Shown here in pieces: positions 17,616-27,579 of a DNA stretch of 49,039 nt. Numbering within the stretch: the first letter of the stretch is position 1; the number at the start of each line of letters is the position of its first letter. The position numbers and the translations under genes are program-made. The notes beneath the pieces were generated by a model. That model saw only the letters and a program-made list of their open reading frames with translations. It was not told the DNA's origin and made no database searches. The DNA lies in assembly GCA_028693955.1 (NCBI GenBank), contig JAQUUH010000004.1:1-49039 (forward strand). The letters run 5' to 3'. The DNA comes from Bacilli bacterium. Lineage in GTDB: Bacteria > Bacillota_I > Bacilli_A > RFN20 > UBA1709.

Positions 17616-17968
17616 TATTTAGTCCCTCCTTTTTTTGCTGTTTTAGTTTGTTTTGCTGGTTTATCTATATTAGATCCGTTTTTCTTAGCAAATCTAATTT
17701 TTTCACCATTTTCAACCTTATAGCCAACTTTTGATGTATCTTTAGCCTTAGCATCATAATATGCAACATTTGAAATATGAATTGGAGCTTCTTTTGTTTC
17801 AATTCTTCCTTCTGGATTAGATTGACTTGGTTTAATATGTTTTGTAGCCATATTAACTCCCTCAACTATTACCTTTTCATCCTTAACATATACATGAAGC
17901 ACTTGACCGATGGTTCCCTTACTAGAACCTGCAATTACTTTAACTTTATCGCCTTTTTTTATTCTCAT
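17615..17968 (-). CDS. rplX: 50S ribosomal protein L24
   Basis: L24 is one of the assembly initiators of the large subunit. It has the KOW motif ([19 protein letters not shown]) and [23 protein letters not shown] start at MRIKKGDKV because GGGGG is nine bases upstream and homologues begin here. The ATG two codons upstream is only three bases from that site. A Lys-rich C-terminal tail makes the protein slightly long (117 residues). Confidence 0.95.
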   Translation of the reverse strand: MRIKKGDKVKVIAGSSKGTIGQVLHVYVKDEKVIVEGVNMATKHIKPSQSNPEGRIETKEAPIHISNVAYYDAKAKDTSKVGYKVENGEKIRFAKKNGSNIDKPAKQTKTAKKGGTK

Positions 17969-17983
17969 ATTCATTGACCCCCT

Positions 17984-18358
17984 TTATAATACTTCTGGAG
18001 CAAGAGAAACGATTTTCATAAATCCTTCGCCCTTATCTCTAAGTTCTCTAGCTACTGGTCCAAAAACACGAGTACCTCTTGGTGTTCCATCATCTTTAAT
18101 AAGAACACAGGCATTATCATCAAACTTGATATGTGCGCCATTTTCTCTTCTTACACCTTTTTTTGTGCGGACTATTACTGCTCTAACAATTTCGCCCTTT
18201 TTAACACCAGAGTTTGGCATAGCATCTTTAACAGCACATACCACAATATCACCAATGTTTGAGGTTTTTCTAAAGGATCCTCCTAGTAATCGGAAAACAC
18301 GAACACTACGTGCTCCCGAATTATCAGCAACCACAAGATTTGTTTCATTTTGAATCAT
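17984..18358 (-). CDS. rplN: 50S ribosomal protein L14
   Basis: L14 forms intersubunit bridges and is the RsfS docking site. The 124 residues start [19 protein letters not shown] and contain [28 protein letters not shown]. It is the standard gene between rpsQ and rplX. Confidence 0.98.
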   Translation of the reverse strand: MIQNETNLVVADNSGARSVRVFRLLGGSFRKTSNIGDIVVCAVKDAMPNSGVKKGEIVRAVIVRTKKGVRRENGAHIKFDDNACVLIKDDGTPRGTRVFGPVARELRDKGEGFMKIVSLAPEVL

Positions 18359-18371
18359 AAATAGTTACCTC

Positions 18372-18641
18372 CTATTCGCCTTCAACTTTAGCAGCTTTTG
18401 CAAGCACTTCCACAAGTGTGAAATGCTTTGTTGCTGATAAAGGACGTGTCTCCATGATAAGAACCTTATCACCTACATGGGCAATTCCTTGTTCATCATG
18501 AGCTTTGTATTTTTTAGTGTTTCTTACTTTTTTCAAATATAGACTATGTTTTTTATGGGTTACAACTTCAACAGTGATAGTTTTTTCCATCTTGTCAGAA
18601 GTTACAATACCTGTTAATTTTTTACGTTTATTTCTTTCCAT
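18372..18641 (-). CDS. rpsQ: 30S ribosomal protein S17
   Basis: S17 is an OB-fold primary 16S-binding protein. The 89 residues begin [21 protein letters not shown] and contain [27 protein letters not shown]. The normal C-terminus is slightly extended. Confidence 0.98.
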   Translation of the reverse strand: MERNKRKKLTGIVTSDKMEKTITVEVVTHKKHSLYLKKVRNTKKYKAHDEQGIAHVGDKVLIMETRPLSATKHFTLVEVLAKAAKVEGE

Positions 18642-18652
18642 GATGGTACCTC

Positions 18653-18856
18653 CTATCCATTGGCAATTTCGCGTTCTTTAATAATCGTTAAGATACGCGC
18701 AATGTCTTTCTTAATTACTTTCTTTTTACTTGATTCAGTTGAATTTCCGGTTGCTTGTTGGAATCTTAATACAAATAATTCCTCCTTGAGCTCTTGAACT
18801 TTCTTAGCTAAATCTTCTGATGTTAATTCTCTAATTTCTGTTAGTTTCATGCTCAT
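18653..18856 (-). CDS. rpmC: 50S ribosomal protein L29
   Basis: L29 sits at the peptide-exit site near the SRP and trigger-factor docking region. The 67 residues form an alpha-helical hairpin with [16 protein letters not shown]. The ATG overlaps the rplP TGA stop as ATGA. A second ATG two codons later (MKLTEIREL) is an alternative start. The use of TGA as the rplP stop here shows the standard genetic code. Confidence 0.97.
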   Translation of the reverse strand: MSMKLTEIRELTSEDLAKKVQELKEELFVLRFQQATGNSTESSKKKVIKKDIARILTIIKEREIANG

Positions 18857-19275
18857 TCACCAACCTTTTCCGCCTTGGCAACAATTCTTGTTTTAACCGG
18901 AAGTTTATGTGACGCTAAACGCAAAGCTTCTCTTGCATCTTCTTCACTTACTCCCCCAATTTCAAACATAACTGTTCCTTCTTTTACTACTGCTACCCAA
19001 TGATCTGGAGCACCTTTACCTGAACCCATACGCACCTCTAAAGGCTTTTTTGTTCTTGATAAATGCGGGAATATTCTAATCCATACTTGACCACTTCTTT
19101 TTGTATATCTTGTTAAACAAATACGAGCAGCTTCAATTTGATTGCTTGTTATATAGTTACCTTCGAGAGCTTGAAGACCCATGCTTCCAAAAGCAACATA
19201 ATTACAACTTGTAGCCTTGCCTTCATAACTTAATGAATGTGGCTTTCTATATTTCGTTCTTTTTGGCATTAACAT
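18853..19275 (-). CDS. rplP: 50S ribosomal protein L16
   Basis: L16 helps position A-site tRNA. The 140 residues start [13 protein letters not shown] and contain [44 protein letters not shown] and [16 protein letters not shown]. It ends in TGA, overlapping the rpmC start. Confidence 0.98.
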   Translation of the reverse strand: MLMPKRTKYRKPHSLSYEGKATSCNYVAFGSMGLQALEGNYITSNQIEAARICLTRYTKRSGQVWIRIFPHLSRTKKPLEVRMGSGKGAPDHWVAVVKEGTVMFEIGGVSEEDAREALRLASHKLPVKTRIVAKAEKVGE

Positions 19276-19281
19276 AAAGTT

Positions 19282-19950
19282 CTACTCTCCTTTCGCTGAT
19301 CGAGGTTGAGTTTTGGCTTTTTCTGGAAGTATTGTTCCACGACAAATCCAAACCTTTACCCCTAAACGTCCATAAGTTGTGTGTGCTTCAGCAACTGCAA
19401 AGTCAATATCAGCACGCAAAGTATGTAGAGGAACAACACCTTCTGCATATCCTTCACTTCTGGCAATATCTGCTCCAGCTAAACGTCCTGAAACCATTGT
19501 TTTGATTCCTTTTGCTCCAGCCTTCATAACACTTTGAATTGCTCTTTTTTGTACTGTTCTAAATGAAGCACGTTGTTCCAATTGTTGAGCCATGTTTTTA
19601 GCAACCAAGACTGCATCCAAATTTGGTGACTTTACTTCAACTACAGTAATTTTAATCTTTTTATCTTTAGCAATTTTAGAAATTGCTTTATTTAATTCCT
19701 CAACCGTTTTACCATCTTGACCAATAACAACTCCAGGTCTAGCAACGTGAACAATTATTTCAACATTGTCTTTAGTTCTTAATATTTCCACTCTAGAAAG
19801 AGCTGCATCATATAATTTTTCTTCTAATAATTTGCGGATTTTAATATCCTCATGTAGAAATGTAGCAAATTCTTTATCAGCATACCATTTTGAATCCCAA
19901 TCACGGTTAATACCGACTCTCATTCCTACTGGATTTACTTTTTGTCCCAT
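19282..19950 (-). CDS. rpsC: 30S ribosomal protein S3
   Basis: S3 lies at the mRNA entry tunnel and contributes to helicase activity. The 222 residues begin [26 protein letters not shown]. They contain the KH domain ([13 protein letters not shown]-like [13 protein letters not shown]) and the C-terminal [17 protein letters not shown]. Spacing to rplP is 6 bases. Confidence 0.98.
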   Translation of the reverse strand: MGQKVNPVGMRVGINRDWDSKWYADKEFATFLHEDIKIRKLLEEKLYDAALSRVEILRTKDNVEIIVHVARPGVVIGQDGKTVEELNKAISKIAKDKKIKITVVEVKSPNLDAVLVAKNMAQQLEQRASFRTVQKRAIQSVMKAGAKGIKTMVSGRLAGADIARSEGYAEGVVPLHTLRADIDFAVAEAHTTYGRLGVKVWICRGTILPEKAKTQPRSAKGE

Positions 19951-19963
19951 GATTTAGCACCTC

Positions 19964-20299
19964 CTATTGTTTTTCTGCAACGATGCATGTTATATGACTT
20001 GTTCTTTTTACCAAGCCAGAAGCACTACCTTTTGCTCTAGGCATAAAACGCTTCATTCTAATTCCATCGTTTGCATATATTTCTTTAATAAATAATTTTG
20101 AACCATCCATTTCATGATTCTTTGTTGCATTAGCGACTGCTGACTTAATTAGTTTTGCTACCACTGGAGCAGCAGACTTATTTGTATTTGCTAAAGTTGC
20201 TAGTGCATCATTAACTGCCATACCTCTTACAACATCAATAACCAAACGGACTTTGCGAGGAGTTATTCTAACAGTTGATACTTTTGCTCTTGCTTCCAT
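19964..20299 (-). CDS. rplV: 50S ribosomal protein L22
   Basis: L22 lines the exit tunnel through its extended beta-hairpin. The 111 residues show STVRITPRKVRLVIDVVRG and the hairpin IRMKRFMPRAKGSASGLVKRTSHI, with no insertion of the kind linked to macrolide resistance. Confidence 0.98.
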   Translation of the reverse strand: MEARAKVSTVRITPRKVRLVIDVVRGMAVNDALATLANTNKSAAPVVAKLIKSAVANATKNHEMDGSKLFIKEIYANDGIRMKRFMPRAKGSASGLVKRTSHITCIVAEKQ

Positions 20300-20313
20300 T
20301 ATTTTTGCTCCTC

Positions 20314-20613
20314 CTATCTACCACTTGATACAGCTGCAGCTTTATCTTCTGCAGTATGACCTGTGTGTCCTTTGTATGTTCTTGTTGGAGAAAATTCTCC
20401 TAATTTATGTCCAATCATATCTTCAGTAACATAAACTGGGATATGCTCACGTCCGTTGTAAACAGCAAATGTGTGTTCAACAAATTGAGGGAAGATTGTT
20501 GATCTTCTAGACCAAGTCTTGATAACTTCTTTTTTGCCTTGTTCATTAAGTTTTTCAACTTTTTTCATCAAATGAGCATCACAGAAAGGTCCTTTTTTCA
20601 AGCTACGTGCCAT
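20314..20613 (-). CDS. rpsS: 30S ribosomal protein S19
   Basis: S19 is a 30S head protein partnered with S13. The 99 residues begin [20 protein letters not shown] and contain [21 protein letters not shown] and [14 protein letters not shown]. It has the standard position and length. Confidence 0.98.
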   Translation of the reverse strand: MARSLKKGPFCDAHLMKKVEKLNEQGKKEVIKTWSRRSTIFPQFVEHTFAVYNGREHIPVYVTEDMIGHKLGEFSPTRTYKGHTGHTAEDKAAAVSSGR

Positions 20614-20626
20614 TTATTTTTCCTCC

Positions 20627-21460
20627 TTACTTATCATTTCTTCTTCTGACTATTAATCTAGAAGAGTTTTTCTTACTATTTCTTGTTTTCACTCCAAGAG
20701 CTTTTTTGCCCCATGGAGTTCTTGGAGCATTGTGTCCAACAGGGTTTTTACCCTCACCACCACCATGTGGGTGATCGCATGGATTCATTACAGCTCCACG
20801 CACTGTAGGTCTTACACCTAACCAGCGTTTTCTACCAGCTTTACCTAAATTTATAAGAGCGTGGTCTTCGTTTCCTACTGATCCTATTGTAGCTTTACAT
20901 CCAACAAGGAACTTACGAACCTCACCAGAAGACAAACGAATAGTAACATATTTTCCTTCTTTACCAAGAATTTGTGCGCTACCCCCAGCTGAACGAACTA
21001 CTTGTCCTCCCCTGCCAGGCTTTAACTCAATATTATGAATAAAAGTTCCTTCAGGAATATTTGCTAGTGGAAGACAGTTTCCAACCTTAATATCAACGTT
21101 TTCTCCAGAAATAACTTGCATACCTACGGTTAATCCTTTAGGAGCTAATATATATCTTTTTTCACCATCTACATAATTAATTAAAGCAATATTAGCTGAA
21201 CGATTTGGATCATATTCAATAGTTGCAACATTTCCAATTATTCCATCTTTATCTCTTTTAAAATCAATTATACGATAGCGTCTTTTATGTCCTCCACCTA
21301 TATGGCGACATGTTATCATTCCTGTATTGTTTCTACCACCAGTTTTATTTAGATTTACCAGCAATGATTTTTCTGGTTTACTAGCAGTAATTTCTTCATA
21401 TGTCAAGCTGCTCAACGAACGACGACCAGCAGATGTTGGTTTATAATTTTTAATTGGCAT
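20627..21460 (-). CDS. rplB: 50S ribosomal protein L2
   Basis: L2 is required for subunit association and peptidyl-transferase assembly. The 277 residues contain [25 protein letters not shown]-type core and the catalytic-region signature [14 protein letters not shown]. Start and length are normal. Confidence 0.98.
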   Translation of the reverse strand: MPIKNYKPTSAGRRSLSSLTYEEITASKPEKSLLVNLNKTGGRNNTGMITCRHIGGGHKRRYRIIDFKRDKDGIIGNVATIEYDPNRSANIALINYVDGEKRYILAPKGLTVGMQVISGENVDIKVGNCLPLANIPEGTFIHNIELKPGRGGQVVRSAGGSAQILGKEGKYVTIRLSSGEVRKFLVGCKATIGSVGNEDHALINLGKAGRKRWLGVRPTVRGAVMNPCDHPHGGGEGKNPVGHNAPRTPWGKKALGVKTRNSKKNSSRLIVRRRNDK

Positions 21461-21515
21461 TATTTTTTCCCCCTTATCCTTTCATTATTTGGAAATATTG
21501 TTTTCTTCCAAACCT

Positions 21516-21878
21516 TTACTTTTTATCTTCGAAAAGATCAAGAGTTTCGCCTGGAGCTAATTTTATAATAGCTTTCTTATATGCTCCTGTAAAACCATCA
21601 AAACGACCAACGCGTTTAGGTTTTCTTCTAACATTTACAATATTGACCCTTTCAACTTTTTTATTAAAGATTGCTTCAAAAGCCTTCTTTATAGCAACTG
21701 AGTTAGCATCTTTTGCAACTTTTACAGTAATTTTATTTTCCGTTTGCATTAACTTCAAACTTTTTTCTGTAACTACTGGCTTAATAATGATTTCATAATC
21801 GAATTGAGTTGCTACTGGATATTTTGCAGTCACAACTTCAGTAGTAGCTTTTTCTTCTACTTTTTTAGTTCTTGCCAT
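21516..21878 (-). CDS. rplW: 50S ribosomal protein L23
   Basis: L23 forms the trigger-factor and SRP docking site at the tunnel exit. The 120 residues contain IIKPVVTEKSLKLMQTENK and VNVRRKPKRVGRFDGF. An extra acidic/Val-rich stretch of about 25 residues precedes the family core. The start overlaps the rplD end by 14 bases. Confidence 0.97.
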   Translation of the reverse strand: MARTKKVEEKATTEVVTAKYPVATQFDYEIIIKPVVTEKSLKLMQTENKITVKVAKDANSVAIKKAFEAIFNKKVERVNIVNVRRKPKRVGRFDGFTGAYKKAIIKLAPGETLDLFEDKK

Positions 21879-22509
21879 CTAGAAGCACCTCCTCAATTAT
21901 TTCAACAGCTTCTTTTGTGAAAATTAATGTATCGCAATTTAATAAATCATAAACATTTACTTGATCTACATATAGTAAGCCTACTGTTGGTATATTGAAT
22001 GATGATAGCATTGCGTTATCATTAAATGATTCTTCACCAACAACTATTAGTGTTTTACCTTTAGCATTAATTTTTTCCAAACTTTTAATCATGTCTTTAG
22101 TTTTTGGAGCCGCAAATTCAAACTTATCAACTACAATCATTTCTGAATCTTTAACTTTTGATGATAAGGCCGATCTTAATGCAAGGTCTCTAACTTTACG
22201 ATTAATCTTAATTTTATAGTTTTGATTACCATCTGGTCCAAAGACAACTCCACCATGTCTCCATTGAGGTGCTCTTGTCGATCCAGCTCTTGCTCTACCT
22301 GTTCCTTTTTGACGAAATGGTTTTCTACCACCGCCACTGACTTCATCACGCTTTTTAGTTTTTGCTGTTGCTTGACGAGAATTTGCTCTTGCAACATTTA
22401 CTGCATCAAACATTGCTTGCATATTTGGTTCTATTCCAAATATTGAATCATTTAATTCTATCTCACCAACATTTTCGCCTAATTGGTTTAATAATTTTAA
22501 TTTAGTCAT
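21865..22509 (-). CDS. rplD: 50S ribosomal protein L4
   Basis: L4 lines the exit tunnel and in several bacteria represses the S10 operon through its leader. The 214 residues contain the tunnel loop with FRQKGTGRARAGSTRAPQW, which is wild-type at the usual macrolide-resistance positions. The structured leader upstream of rpsJ is a candidate target. Confidence 0.98.
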   Translation of the reverse strand: MTKLKLLNQLGENVGEIELNDSIFGIEPNMQAMFDAVNVARANSRQATAKTKKRDEVSGGGRKPFRQKGTGRARAGSTRAPQWRHGGVVFGPDGNQNYKIKINRKVRDLALRSALSSKVKDSEMIVVDKFEFAAPKTKDMIKSLEKINAKGKTLIVVGEESFNDNAMLSSFNIPTVGLLYVDQVNVYDLLNCDTLIFTKEAVEIIEEVLLDGKN

Positions 22510-22535
22510 ACGTATTTCCTCCCTTCATAAGAGAC

Positions 22536-23219
22536 CTATTCAGCTGACGCTTCATAATTAATAAGCGTCTTTGCTGCAGGTACATTCTTTTGAGTTTTCT
22601 TAGCTGATTGAATTGTAACTAAGCCTCTATTTGGTCCAGGGATGGCGCCTTTAATTAAAATAACATTTTTGCTTTCATCCGCTTGAACAACAGTTAAATT
22701 TTGAATTGTTCTAGTATAGTTACCATGATGACCAGGCATTTTTCTTCCTGGATGAATACGGTTATTAGTTCTACCTGAAGTAGCCAAAGTACCTACTCCT
22801 CTATGAGAACCAGATCCATGTGCACTTGGGCCTCTTTGGTAATTGTATCTTTTTATAACACCAGAAAATCCCTTACCTTTTGTTGTTCCGATAACATCTA
22901 CAATTTCGCCAGCATCAAATATTGTTGATAAAATTTTATCTCCAACATTGAACTTCATCATTTCATCGCCTTTTACTTCTCTAACAAATTTCTTTGGAGA
23001 TGTATTAGCTTTCACAAATTGACCTTTTTCAGGTTTAGTAGCTAGTTGTTCTCTTTTATCTTCATAACCTAACTTAAGAGATTCATAACCATCTTTTTCA
23101 ATTGTTTTCTTTTGTAAAACTATATTTGGTAACACCTCAACCACAGTAACAGGAATCAATGTTCCATCAGTAGCGAACACTTGAGTCATACCAACTTTTC
23201 GTCCTAAAATAGCTTTCAT
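22536..23219 (-). CDS. rplC: 50S ribosomal protein L3
   Basis: L3 is an early-assembling protein whose loop approaches the peptidyl-transferase centre. The 227 residues begin MKAILGRKVGMTQVF and contain GTTKGKGFSGVIKRYNYQRGP and PGRKMPGHHGN. The C-terminus is about 15 residues longer than usual. Confidence 0.98.
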   Translation of the reverse strand: MKAILGRKVGMTQVFATDGTLIPVTVVEVLPNIVLQKKTIEKDGYESLKLGYEDKREQLATKPEKGQFVKANTSPKKFVREVKGDEMMKFNVGDKILSTIFDAGEIVDVIGTTKGKGFSGVIKRYNYQRGPSAHGSGSHRGVGTLATSGRTNNRIHPGRKMPGHHGNYTRTIQNLTVVQADESKNVILIKGAIPGPNRGLVTIQSAKKTQKNVPAAKTLINYEASAE

Positions 23220-23233
23220 TCTAACACCTCCTA

Positions 23234-23545
23234 CTATAATTTAATCTCAATATCAACACCACTAGGTAAATCTAATCTTGTTAGAGTATCTACTGTTGTT
23301 GGATTTGGATCTACAATATCAATTAATCTTTTATGTGTTCTCATCTCAAATTGTTCGCGGGAATCCTTATATTTGTGGACTGCACGCAAAACAGTATAAA
23401 CTTGCTTCTCTGTAGGAAGCGGAACTGGTCCAACTACTTTTGCACCAGTATTTTTGGCTGCAGCCACAATTTTCTCTGCTGAAGCATCAAGAATTCTGTG
23501 ATCGTAAGCCTTTAATTTAATTCTAATCTTATTACTTTTAGCCAT
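23234..23545 (-). CDS. rpsJ: 30S ribosomal protein S10
   Basis: S10 (NusE) is a 30S head protein that also binds NusB and NusG in antitermination. The 103 residues contain [46 protein letters not shown] and end in VDIEIKL. It is the first gene of the S10/spc/alpha operon, behind a strong promoter and a structured leader. Confidence 0.98.
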   Translation of the reverse strand: MAKSNKIRIKLKAYDHRILDASAEKIVAAAKNTGAKVVGPVPLPTEKQVYTVLRAVHKYKDSREQFEMRTHKRLIDIVDPNPTTVDTLTRLDLPSGVDIEIKL

Positions 23546-23590
23546 GAACTTTCCTCCTTTGTCTAAAATCTTGGCATAGACTGTGCTCCA

Positions 23591-23663
23591 TCTAAATTAC
23601 CTAGGCTGCCGTCATGACAACGCCTGTTTGTGTTTCAGGACATCGGCACCTAGCAACTTTAGA
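23591..23663 (-). promoter_or_regulatory. structured S10-operon leader, candidate L4-responsive element
   Basis: The roughly 130-nt rpsJ 5' UTR folds as one long hairpin of stacked helices: TCTAAA/TTTAGA outermost, CTAGG/CCTAG, TGCCG/CGGCA with a bulged G, then CCTG/CAGG around an A-rich loop. S10-operon leaders bound by L4 are known in Gram-negatives and Firmicutes. The structure is seen in the sequence, but the ligand is inferred from position. Confidence 0.65.
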
Positions 23664-23684
23664 CTTCTTCACACTCGTGGATTT

Positions 23685-23714
23685 ATTTTATCAAAAAAAG
23701 GGTCTAATAGTCAA
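23685..23714 (-). promoter_or_regulatory. main promoter of the S10/spc/alpha operon
   Basis: TTGACT and TAAAAT are separated by 18 bp on the minus strand, with TGA before the -10. No other convincing promoter was seen down to rplQ. The -35 lies in the loop of the preceding gene's terminator. Confidence 0.85.
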
Positions 23715-23720
23715 CCCTTT
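23693..23720 (-). terminator. terminator of the 124-aa membrane protein gene, overlapping the S10 promoter
   Basis: On the minus strand AAAGGGT and ACCCTTT form a 7-bp stem around the 10-nt loop TGACTATTAG, followed by TTTT. The hairpin starts 7 bases after the stop codon. Most of the S10-operon -35 box is in the loop. Confidence 0.8.
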
Positions 23721-23726
23721 TATATT

Positions 23727-24101
23727 CTATTTTTCTTCTTTAATGTTATCTTTTGTGTTTTTTTCTTCTTCCACATTTTTTTCAGCCTCTTCTTGCTTGC
23801 GTTTAGCGGCATAAGCGGCTTCCACTTTTGAAATACCAAATTTCAATATGAACCCATTTATAACTAAAATTAGTCCATAAACAGCAATTACTACTATTGC
23901 AATATCTTCAAAAAAATAGTACGCCGGAGATATTAATAGTGAAAAAACTAATGACCTAATGCCCCACTTTTTGAAAACCTTAGTCTCTTGCTTTTCTCTT
24001 TCGGAAGTATCTGCTCCTGTTTTTAAAAAACAAGAAGTTATAAATTGCATTGCCCCAACTAAAATTGTTGCTCCAATTAAGGCCCAAACTCTGCCAGACA
24101 T
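23727..24101 (-). CDS. hypothetical small membrane protein
   Basis: I do not recognise this 124-residue protein. Three hydrophobic segments are visible (about 5-25, 50-65 and 68-90), separated by a short charged loop (TSEREKQETKVFKKW). A roughly 30-residue highly charged, probably helical tail follows, rich in Lys and Glu (KRKQEEAEKN). It has its own promoter and terminator and stands between tuf and rpsJ, where B. subtilis has ybaC, to which it shows no resemblance. It may be a membrane protein with a cytosolic tail. Function is unknown. Confidence 0.8.
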   Translation of the reverse strand: MSGRVWALIGATILVGAMQFITSCFLKTGADTSEREKQETKVFKKWGIRSLVFSLLISPAYYFFEDIAIVVIAVYGLILVINGFILKFGISKVEAAYAAKRKQEEAEKNVEEEKNTKDNIKEEK

Positions 24102-24124
24102 ATATACACCTCAATTTCCTGTAT

Positions 24125-24153
24125 ATTTTATCACACTTTTTATTTGTAAGCAA
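24125..24153 (-). promoter_or_regulatory. promoter of the 124-aa membrane protein gene
   Basis: TTGCTT and TAAAAT are separated by 17 bp on the minus strand, with TGA before the -10. The -35 starts in the last two bases of the T-tract of the tuf terminator. Confidence 0.8.
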
Positions 24154-24184
24154 AAAAAAAGAAACTCATTCAGAGTTTCTTTTT
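24152..24184 (-). terminator. intrinsic terminator of tuf
   Basis: On the minus strand GAAACTC and GAGTTTC pair around TGAAT, extended by A-T pairs, and a run of nine T follows. It starts 12 bases after the tuf stop. Confidence 0.92.
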
Positions 24185-24196
24185 TCATTTATTAAA

Positions 24197-25381
24197 TTAT
24201 CCTAAAATTTCTGTTACGTTTCCAGCACCAACAGTTCTTCCACCCTCACGGATAGAGAATCTTGTACCTTGTTCAACAGCGATTGAATGGATTAACTCAA
24301 CTGTCATTTGAATATTATCACCTGGCATAACCATTTCAACACCAGCAGGTAATTCAATAATACCTGTTACATCTGTTGTACGGAAATAGAATTGAGGACG
24401 ATAATTTGCAAAGAATGGAGTATGACGTCCACCTTCATCTTTAGACAAAATATAGACTTGAGCTTTAAATTTCTTATGTGGATGAACTGATCCTGGTTTT
24501 GCTAATACTTGACCACGAATAACTTCATCTCTATTAACACCACGAAGTAAAGCACCAATATTGTCTCCTGCTTCGGCGTAATCTAATAATTTACGGAACA
24601 TTTCTATACCAGTAACAACTGTTGCCTTTGTTTCTCTAATACCAACAATTTCTGCTGGATCATTTAAATTCAAACGACCACGTTCAACTCTACCTGTTGC
24701 AACAGTTCCACGTCCTGTAATTGTAAAGACGTCTTCTACTGGCATCAAGAAAGGTTTGTCTGTTTCACGAACTGTTAATGGAATATAAGTATCTACTGCT
24801 TCCATTAATTTTAAAATGTTTTCTTCTTCTTTTGGATCTCCTTCAAGTGCTTTTAAAGCAGAACCTCTAATAACTGGGCAGTTATCTCCATCATAATCAT
24901 AAGAGCTTAGTAATTCTCTTACTTCCATTTCTACCAAATCGATTAATTCTGGGTCATCTACTGCATCACATTTGTTTAAGAAAACAATTATACGTGGAAC
25001 TCCAACTTGTCTTGATAACAAGATGTGTTCACGTGTTTGTGGCATTGGTCCATCTGTTGCAGCGACAACAAGGATTGCCCCATCCATTTGAGCGGCACCA
25101 GTAATCATGTTCTTAATATAATCAGCATGTCCTGGGCAGTCAACGTGTGCATAGTGACGATGTTCTGTTTGGTATTCAATGTGTGATGTGTTAATTGTAA
25201 TACCACGAGCTTTTTCTTCTGGAGCAGCATCAATTTCATCATATTTTTTTACTTCTCCGCCATATTTTTTTGATAGTATTGTAGTTATAGCCGCAGTTAA
25301 TGTTGTTTTTCCATGGTCAACGTGACCGATTGTTCCAATATTAACGTGTGGTTTACTTCTATCAAATTTTTGTTTTGCCAT
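24197..25381 (-). CDS. tuf: elongation factor Tu
   Basis: EF-Tu delivers aminoacyl-tRNA to the ribosome. The 394 residues have G1 [10 protein letters not shown]2 [10 protein letters not shown]3 DCPGHADY, G4 NKCD and G5 SALK, then the two beta-barrel domains. Length is normal. It follows fusA by 92 bases with its own promoter, so it can be made in excess of EF-G. Confidence 0.98.
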   Translation of the reverse strand: MAKQKFDRSKPHVNIGTIGHVDHGKTTLTAAITTILSKKYGGEVKKYDEIDAAPEEKARGITINTSHIEYQTEHRHYAHVDCPGHADYIKNMITGAAQMDGAILVVAATDGPMPQTREHILLSRQVGVPRIIVFLNKCDAVDDPELIDLVEMEVRELLSSYDYDGDNCPVIRGSALKALEGDPKEEENILKLMEAVDTYIPLTVRETDKPFLMPVEDVFTITGRGTVATGRVERGRLNLNDPAEIVGIRETKATVVTGIEMFRKLLDYAEAGDNIGALLRGVNRDEVIRGQVLAKPGSVHPHKKFKAQVYILSKDEGGRHTPFFANYRPQFYFRTTDVTGIIELPAGVEMVMPGDNIQMTVELIHSIAVEQGTRFSIREGGRTVGAGNVTEILG

Positions 25382-25421
25382 TTTTAAATCCTCCTGTTAA
25401 TTTTTTATCTAATCTTATCTA

Positions 25422-25450
25422 ATTCTAATAGATTACTGTAGCAAAATCAA
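25422..25450 (-). promoter_or_regulatory. internal promoter for tuf
   Basis: TTGATT and TAGAAT are separated by 17 bp on the minus strand in the fusA-tuf gap. No terminator precedes it, so tuf probably receives both str-operon and independent transcription. Confidence 0.6.
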
Positions 25451-25473
25451 TAAAAAAGAAACAACATAGGCCA

Positions 25474-27543
25474 TTAAGCATTATTCTTTTTGAAGATTTC
25501 TTCAGTAATTGATTTTGGCGCCTCATCATAACGTGCAAATTGCATTGAATAGGTGCCTCTACCTTGTGTGGTAGAACGCAAATCAGTAGCATACCCAAAC
25601 ATTTCAGCTAATGGAATAAAGGCTTTAATTACTTGAGCGTTTCCTCTTTGCTCCATTCCATCAATACTTCCACGTCTAGAATTTATATCTCCCATTACAT
25701 CACCCATATATTCTGTTGGCACTGTTATTTCAACACTTGATATAGGTTCCAACAAAACTGGTTGACATATTTTGGCAGCATCTTTTAAAGCCATTGAAGC
25801 GGCTATTCTATAAGCCATCTCATTGGAGTCAACATCGTGGTAAGATCCATCGTATAAAGTTGCTTTAATATCAATAACTGGGAATCCACAGAATATACCA
25901 TTAGCTAAAGCAGCTTGCAAACCTTCATTAACCGGTTTGATGTATTCTCTAGGAATTGACCCACCAACAACCTTATCAACAAATTCATATCCTTTTCCTG
26001 GATTTGGTTCAAATTTAATTTTTACATGACCATATTGACCACGACCACCAGATTGTTTAATATACTTACCTTCAGCATCGCCTGCAACTTTAATAGTCTC
26101 TCTATATGAAACTTGAGGTGCTCCTATATTGGCTTCTACTTTAAACTCTCTTTTTAAACGGTCAACTATTATATTTAGATGCAATTCACCCATACCAGCA
26201 ATGATTGTTTGTCCTGTTTCATGGTTAGTATAAGCCTTGAAAGTTGGATCTTCTTCTGCAAGTTTTGCTAAAGCTAATCCAAGTTTATCTTGGTCTGCTC
26301 TAGATTTTGGTTCAATTGCTTGGTGAATAACTGGTTCTGGAAATATCATTGATTCAAGTACTATTGGAGCACTCTCATCACATAATGTGTCACCTGTTGT
26401 TGTATCTTTTAAACCAACAGCAGCTGCTATATCACCAGCATATACTTCTTCCGCCTCAGAACGTGAATTGGCATGCATTAATACGATTCTTCCAAGACGT
26501 TCTTTAATACTTTTTGTTGAGTTATATACATAACTACCTGCCTTAACACTTCCAGAATATACTCTGAAAAATGCAAGTCTTCCAACGAATGGATCAGCCA
26601 TGATTTTAAATGCTAAAGCAGAAAATGGTGCACTATCATCTGTTGCTCTTTCTTCAATTGTTCCATCTGGAAGTGTTCCTTTTGTATGAGGAACATCAAG
26701 TGGACATGGAAGATAATCAATAACACCATCAAGCACTGGCTGTATACCTTTATTTTTATAAGCAGAACCAGCAAATACAGGGAAAAATTCCCCAGCAATT
26801 ACTGCCTTTCTTATAACTCTTTTAATTTCTTCTATTGAAGGTTCTTCTCCTTCCAAAACTTTCATCATTAATTCATCATCAAATGCTGCAAGTTTTTCTA
26901 GTAACTGTGCTCTTAATTGCTCACATTTTTCTTTTAAAGAATCAGGAATTGGTTTTTCAATTACCTTTACACCTTTTTCTCCTTCAAAATAATAAGCAAC
27001 TCTTTTTATTAAATCACATGAACCTTCAAAATTTGATTCTGCCCCTATTGGATATTGAACTGGGTGAGCATTTGCCTCTAATCTTGTATGCAATGTCTTA
27101 ACACACATATCAAAATCAGCACCAATTGCATCCATCTTATTGACAAAAACTATTCTTGGAACTCCATACTTTGTGCCTTGTCTCCAAACCGTTTCAGTTT
27201 GAGGCTCAACACCATTTTTGCCATCCAATACTGTTACTGCTCCATCTAATACACGTAGTGATCTTTCTACTTCTACAGTAAAATCCACGTGCCCTGGAGT
27301 ATCAATAATATTTATGCGGTTTCCCTTCCATACCGCTGTTGTAGCAGCGGATGTAATAGTTATACCACGTTCTCTTTCTTGAACCATCCAGTCCATCGTC
27401 GCTCCGCCATCATGAACTTCACCAATTTTATGAGTTCTACCAGTGAAAAACAATATACGTTCTGTTGTAGTTGTTTTACCAGCATCGATGTGTGCCATAA
27501 TTCCGATATTTCTAGTGTTCTCTAAAGAATATTGACGAGGCAT
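25474..27543 (-). CDS. fusA: elongation factor G
   Basis: EF-G drives translocation and, with RRF, ribosome recycling. The 689 residues start [31 protein letters not shown]. They contain [23 protein letters not shown] and NKMD, then domains II-V with [18 protein letters not shown] and [14 protein letters not shown]. It lies in the standard rpsL-rpsG-fusA-tuf order. Confidence 0.98.
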   Translation of the reverse strand: MPRQYSLENTRNIGIMAHIDAGKTTTTERILFFTGRTHKIGEVHDGGATMDWMVQERERGITITSAATTAVWKGNRINIIDTPGHVDFTVEVERSLRVLDGAVTVLDGKNGVEPQTETVWRQGTKYGVPRIVFVNKMDAIGADFDMCVKTLHTRLEANAHPVQYPIGAESNFEGSCDLIKRVAYYFEGEKGVKVIEKPIPDSLKEKCEQLRAQLLEKLAAFDDELMMKVLEGEEPSIEEIKRVIRKAVIAGEFFPVFAGSAYKNKGIQPVLDGVIDYLPCPLDVPHTKGTLPDGTIEERATDDSAPFSALAFKIMADPFVGRLAFFRVYSGSVKAGSYVYNSTKSIKERLGRIVLMHANSRSEAEEVYAGDIAAAVGLKDTTTGDTLCDESAPIVLESMIFPEPVIHQAIEPKSRADQDKLGLALAKLAEEDPTFKAYTNHETGQTIIAGMGELHLNIIVDRLKREFKVEANIGAPQVSYRETIKVAGDAEGKYIKQSGGRGQYGHVKIKFEPNPGKGYEFVDKVVGGSIPREYIKPVNEGLQAALANGIFCGFPVIDIKATLYDGSYHDVDSNEMAYRIAASMALKDAAKICQPVLLEPISSVEITVPTEYMGDVMGDINSRRGSIDGMEQRGNAQVIKAFIPLAEMFGYATDLRSTTQGRGTYSMQFARYDEAPKSITEEIFKKNNA

Positions 27544-27579
27544 AATCTTTCCCCCTTCCTTTGCATATCTATGACTCTC

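Noticed and set aside
18853-18856. Possible UGA-as-tryptophan code (Mollicutes type)
   Set aside because: rplP and ecfA2 end at TGA exactly where homologues end and overlap the next start codon, so TGA is a stop.
25451-25473. Terminator after fusA
   Set aside because: I see T-rich sequence but no stem. fusA transcripts probably continue into tuf.
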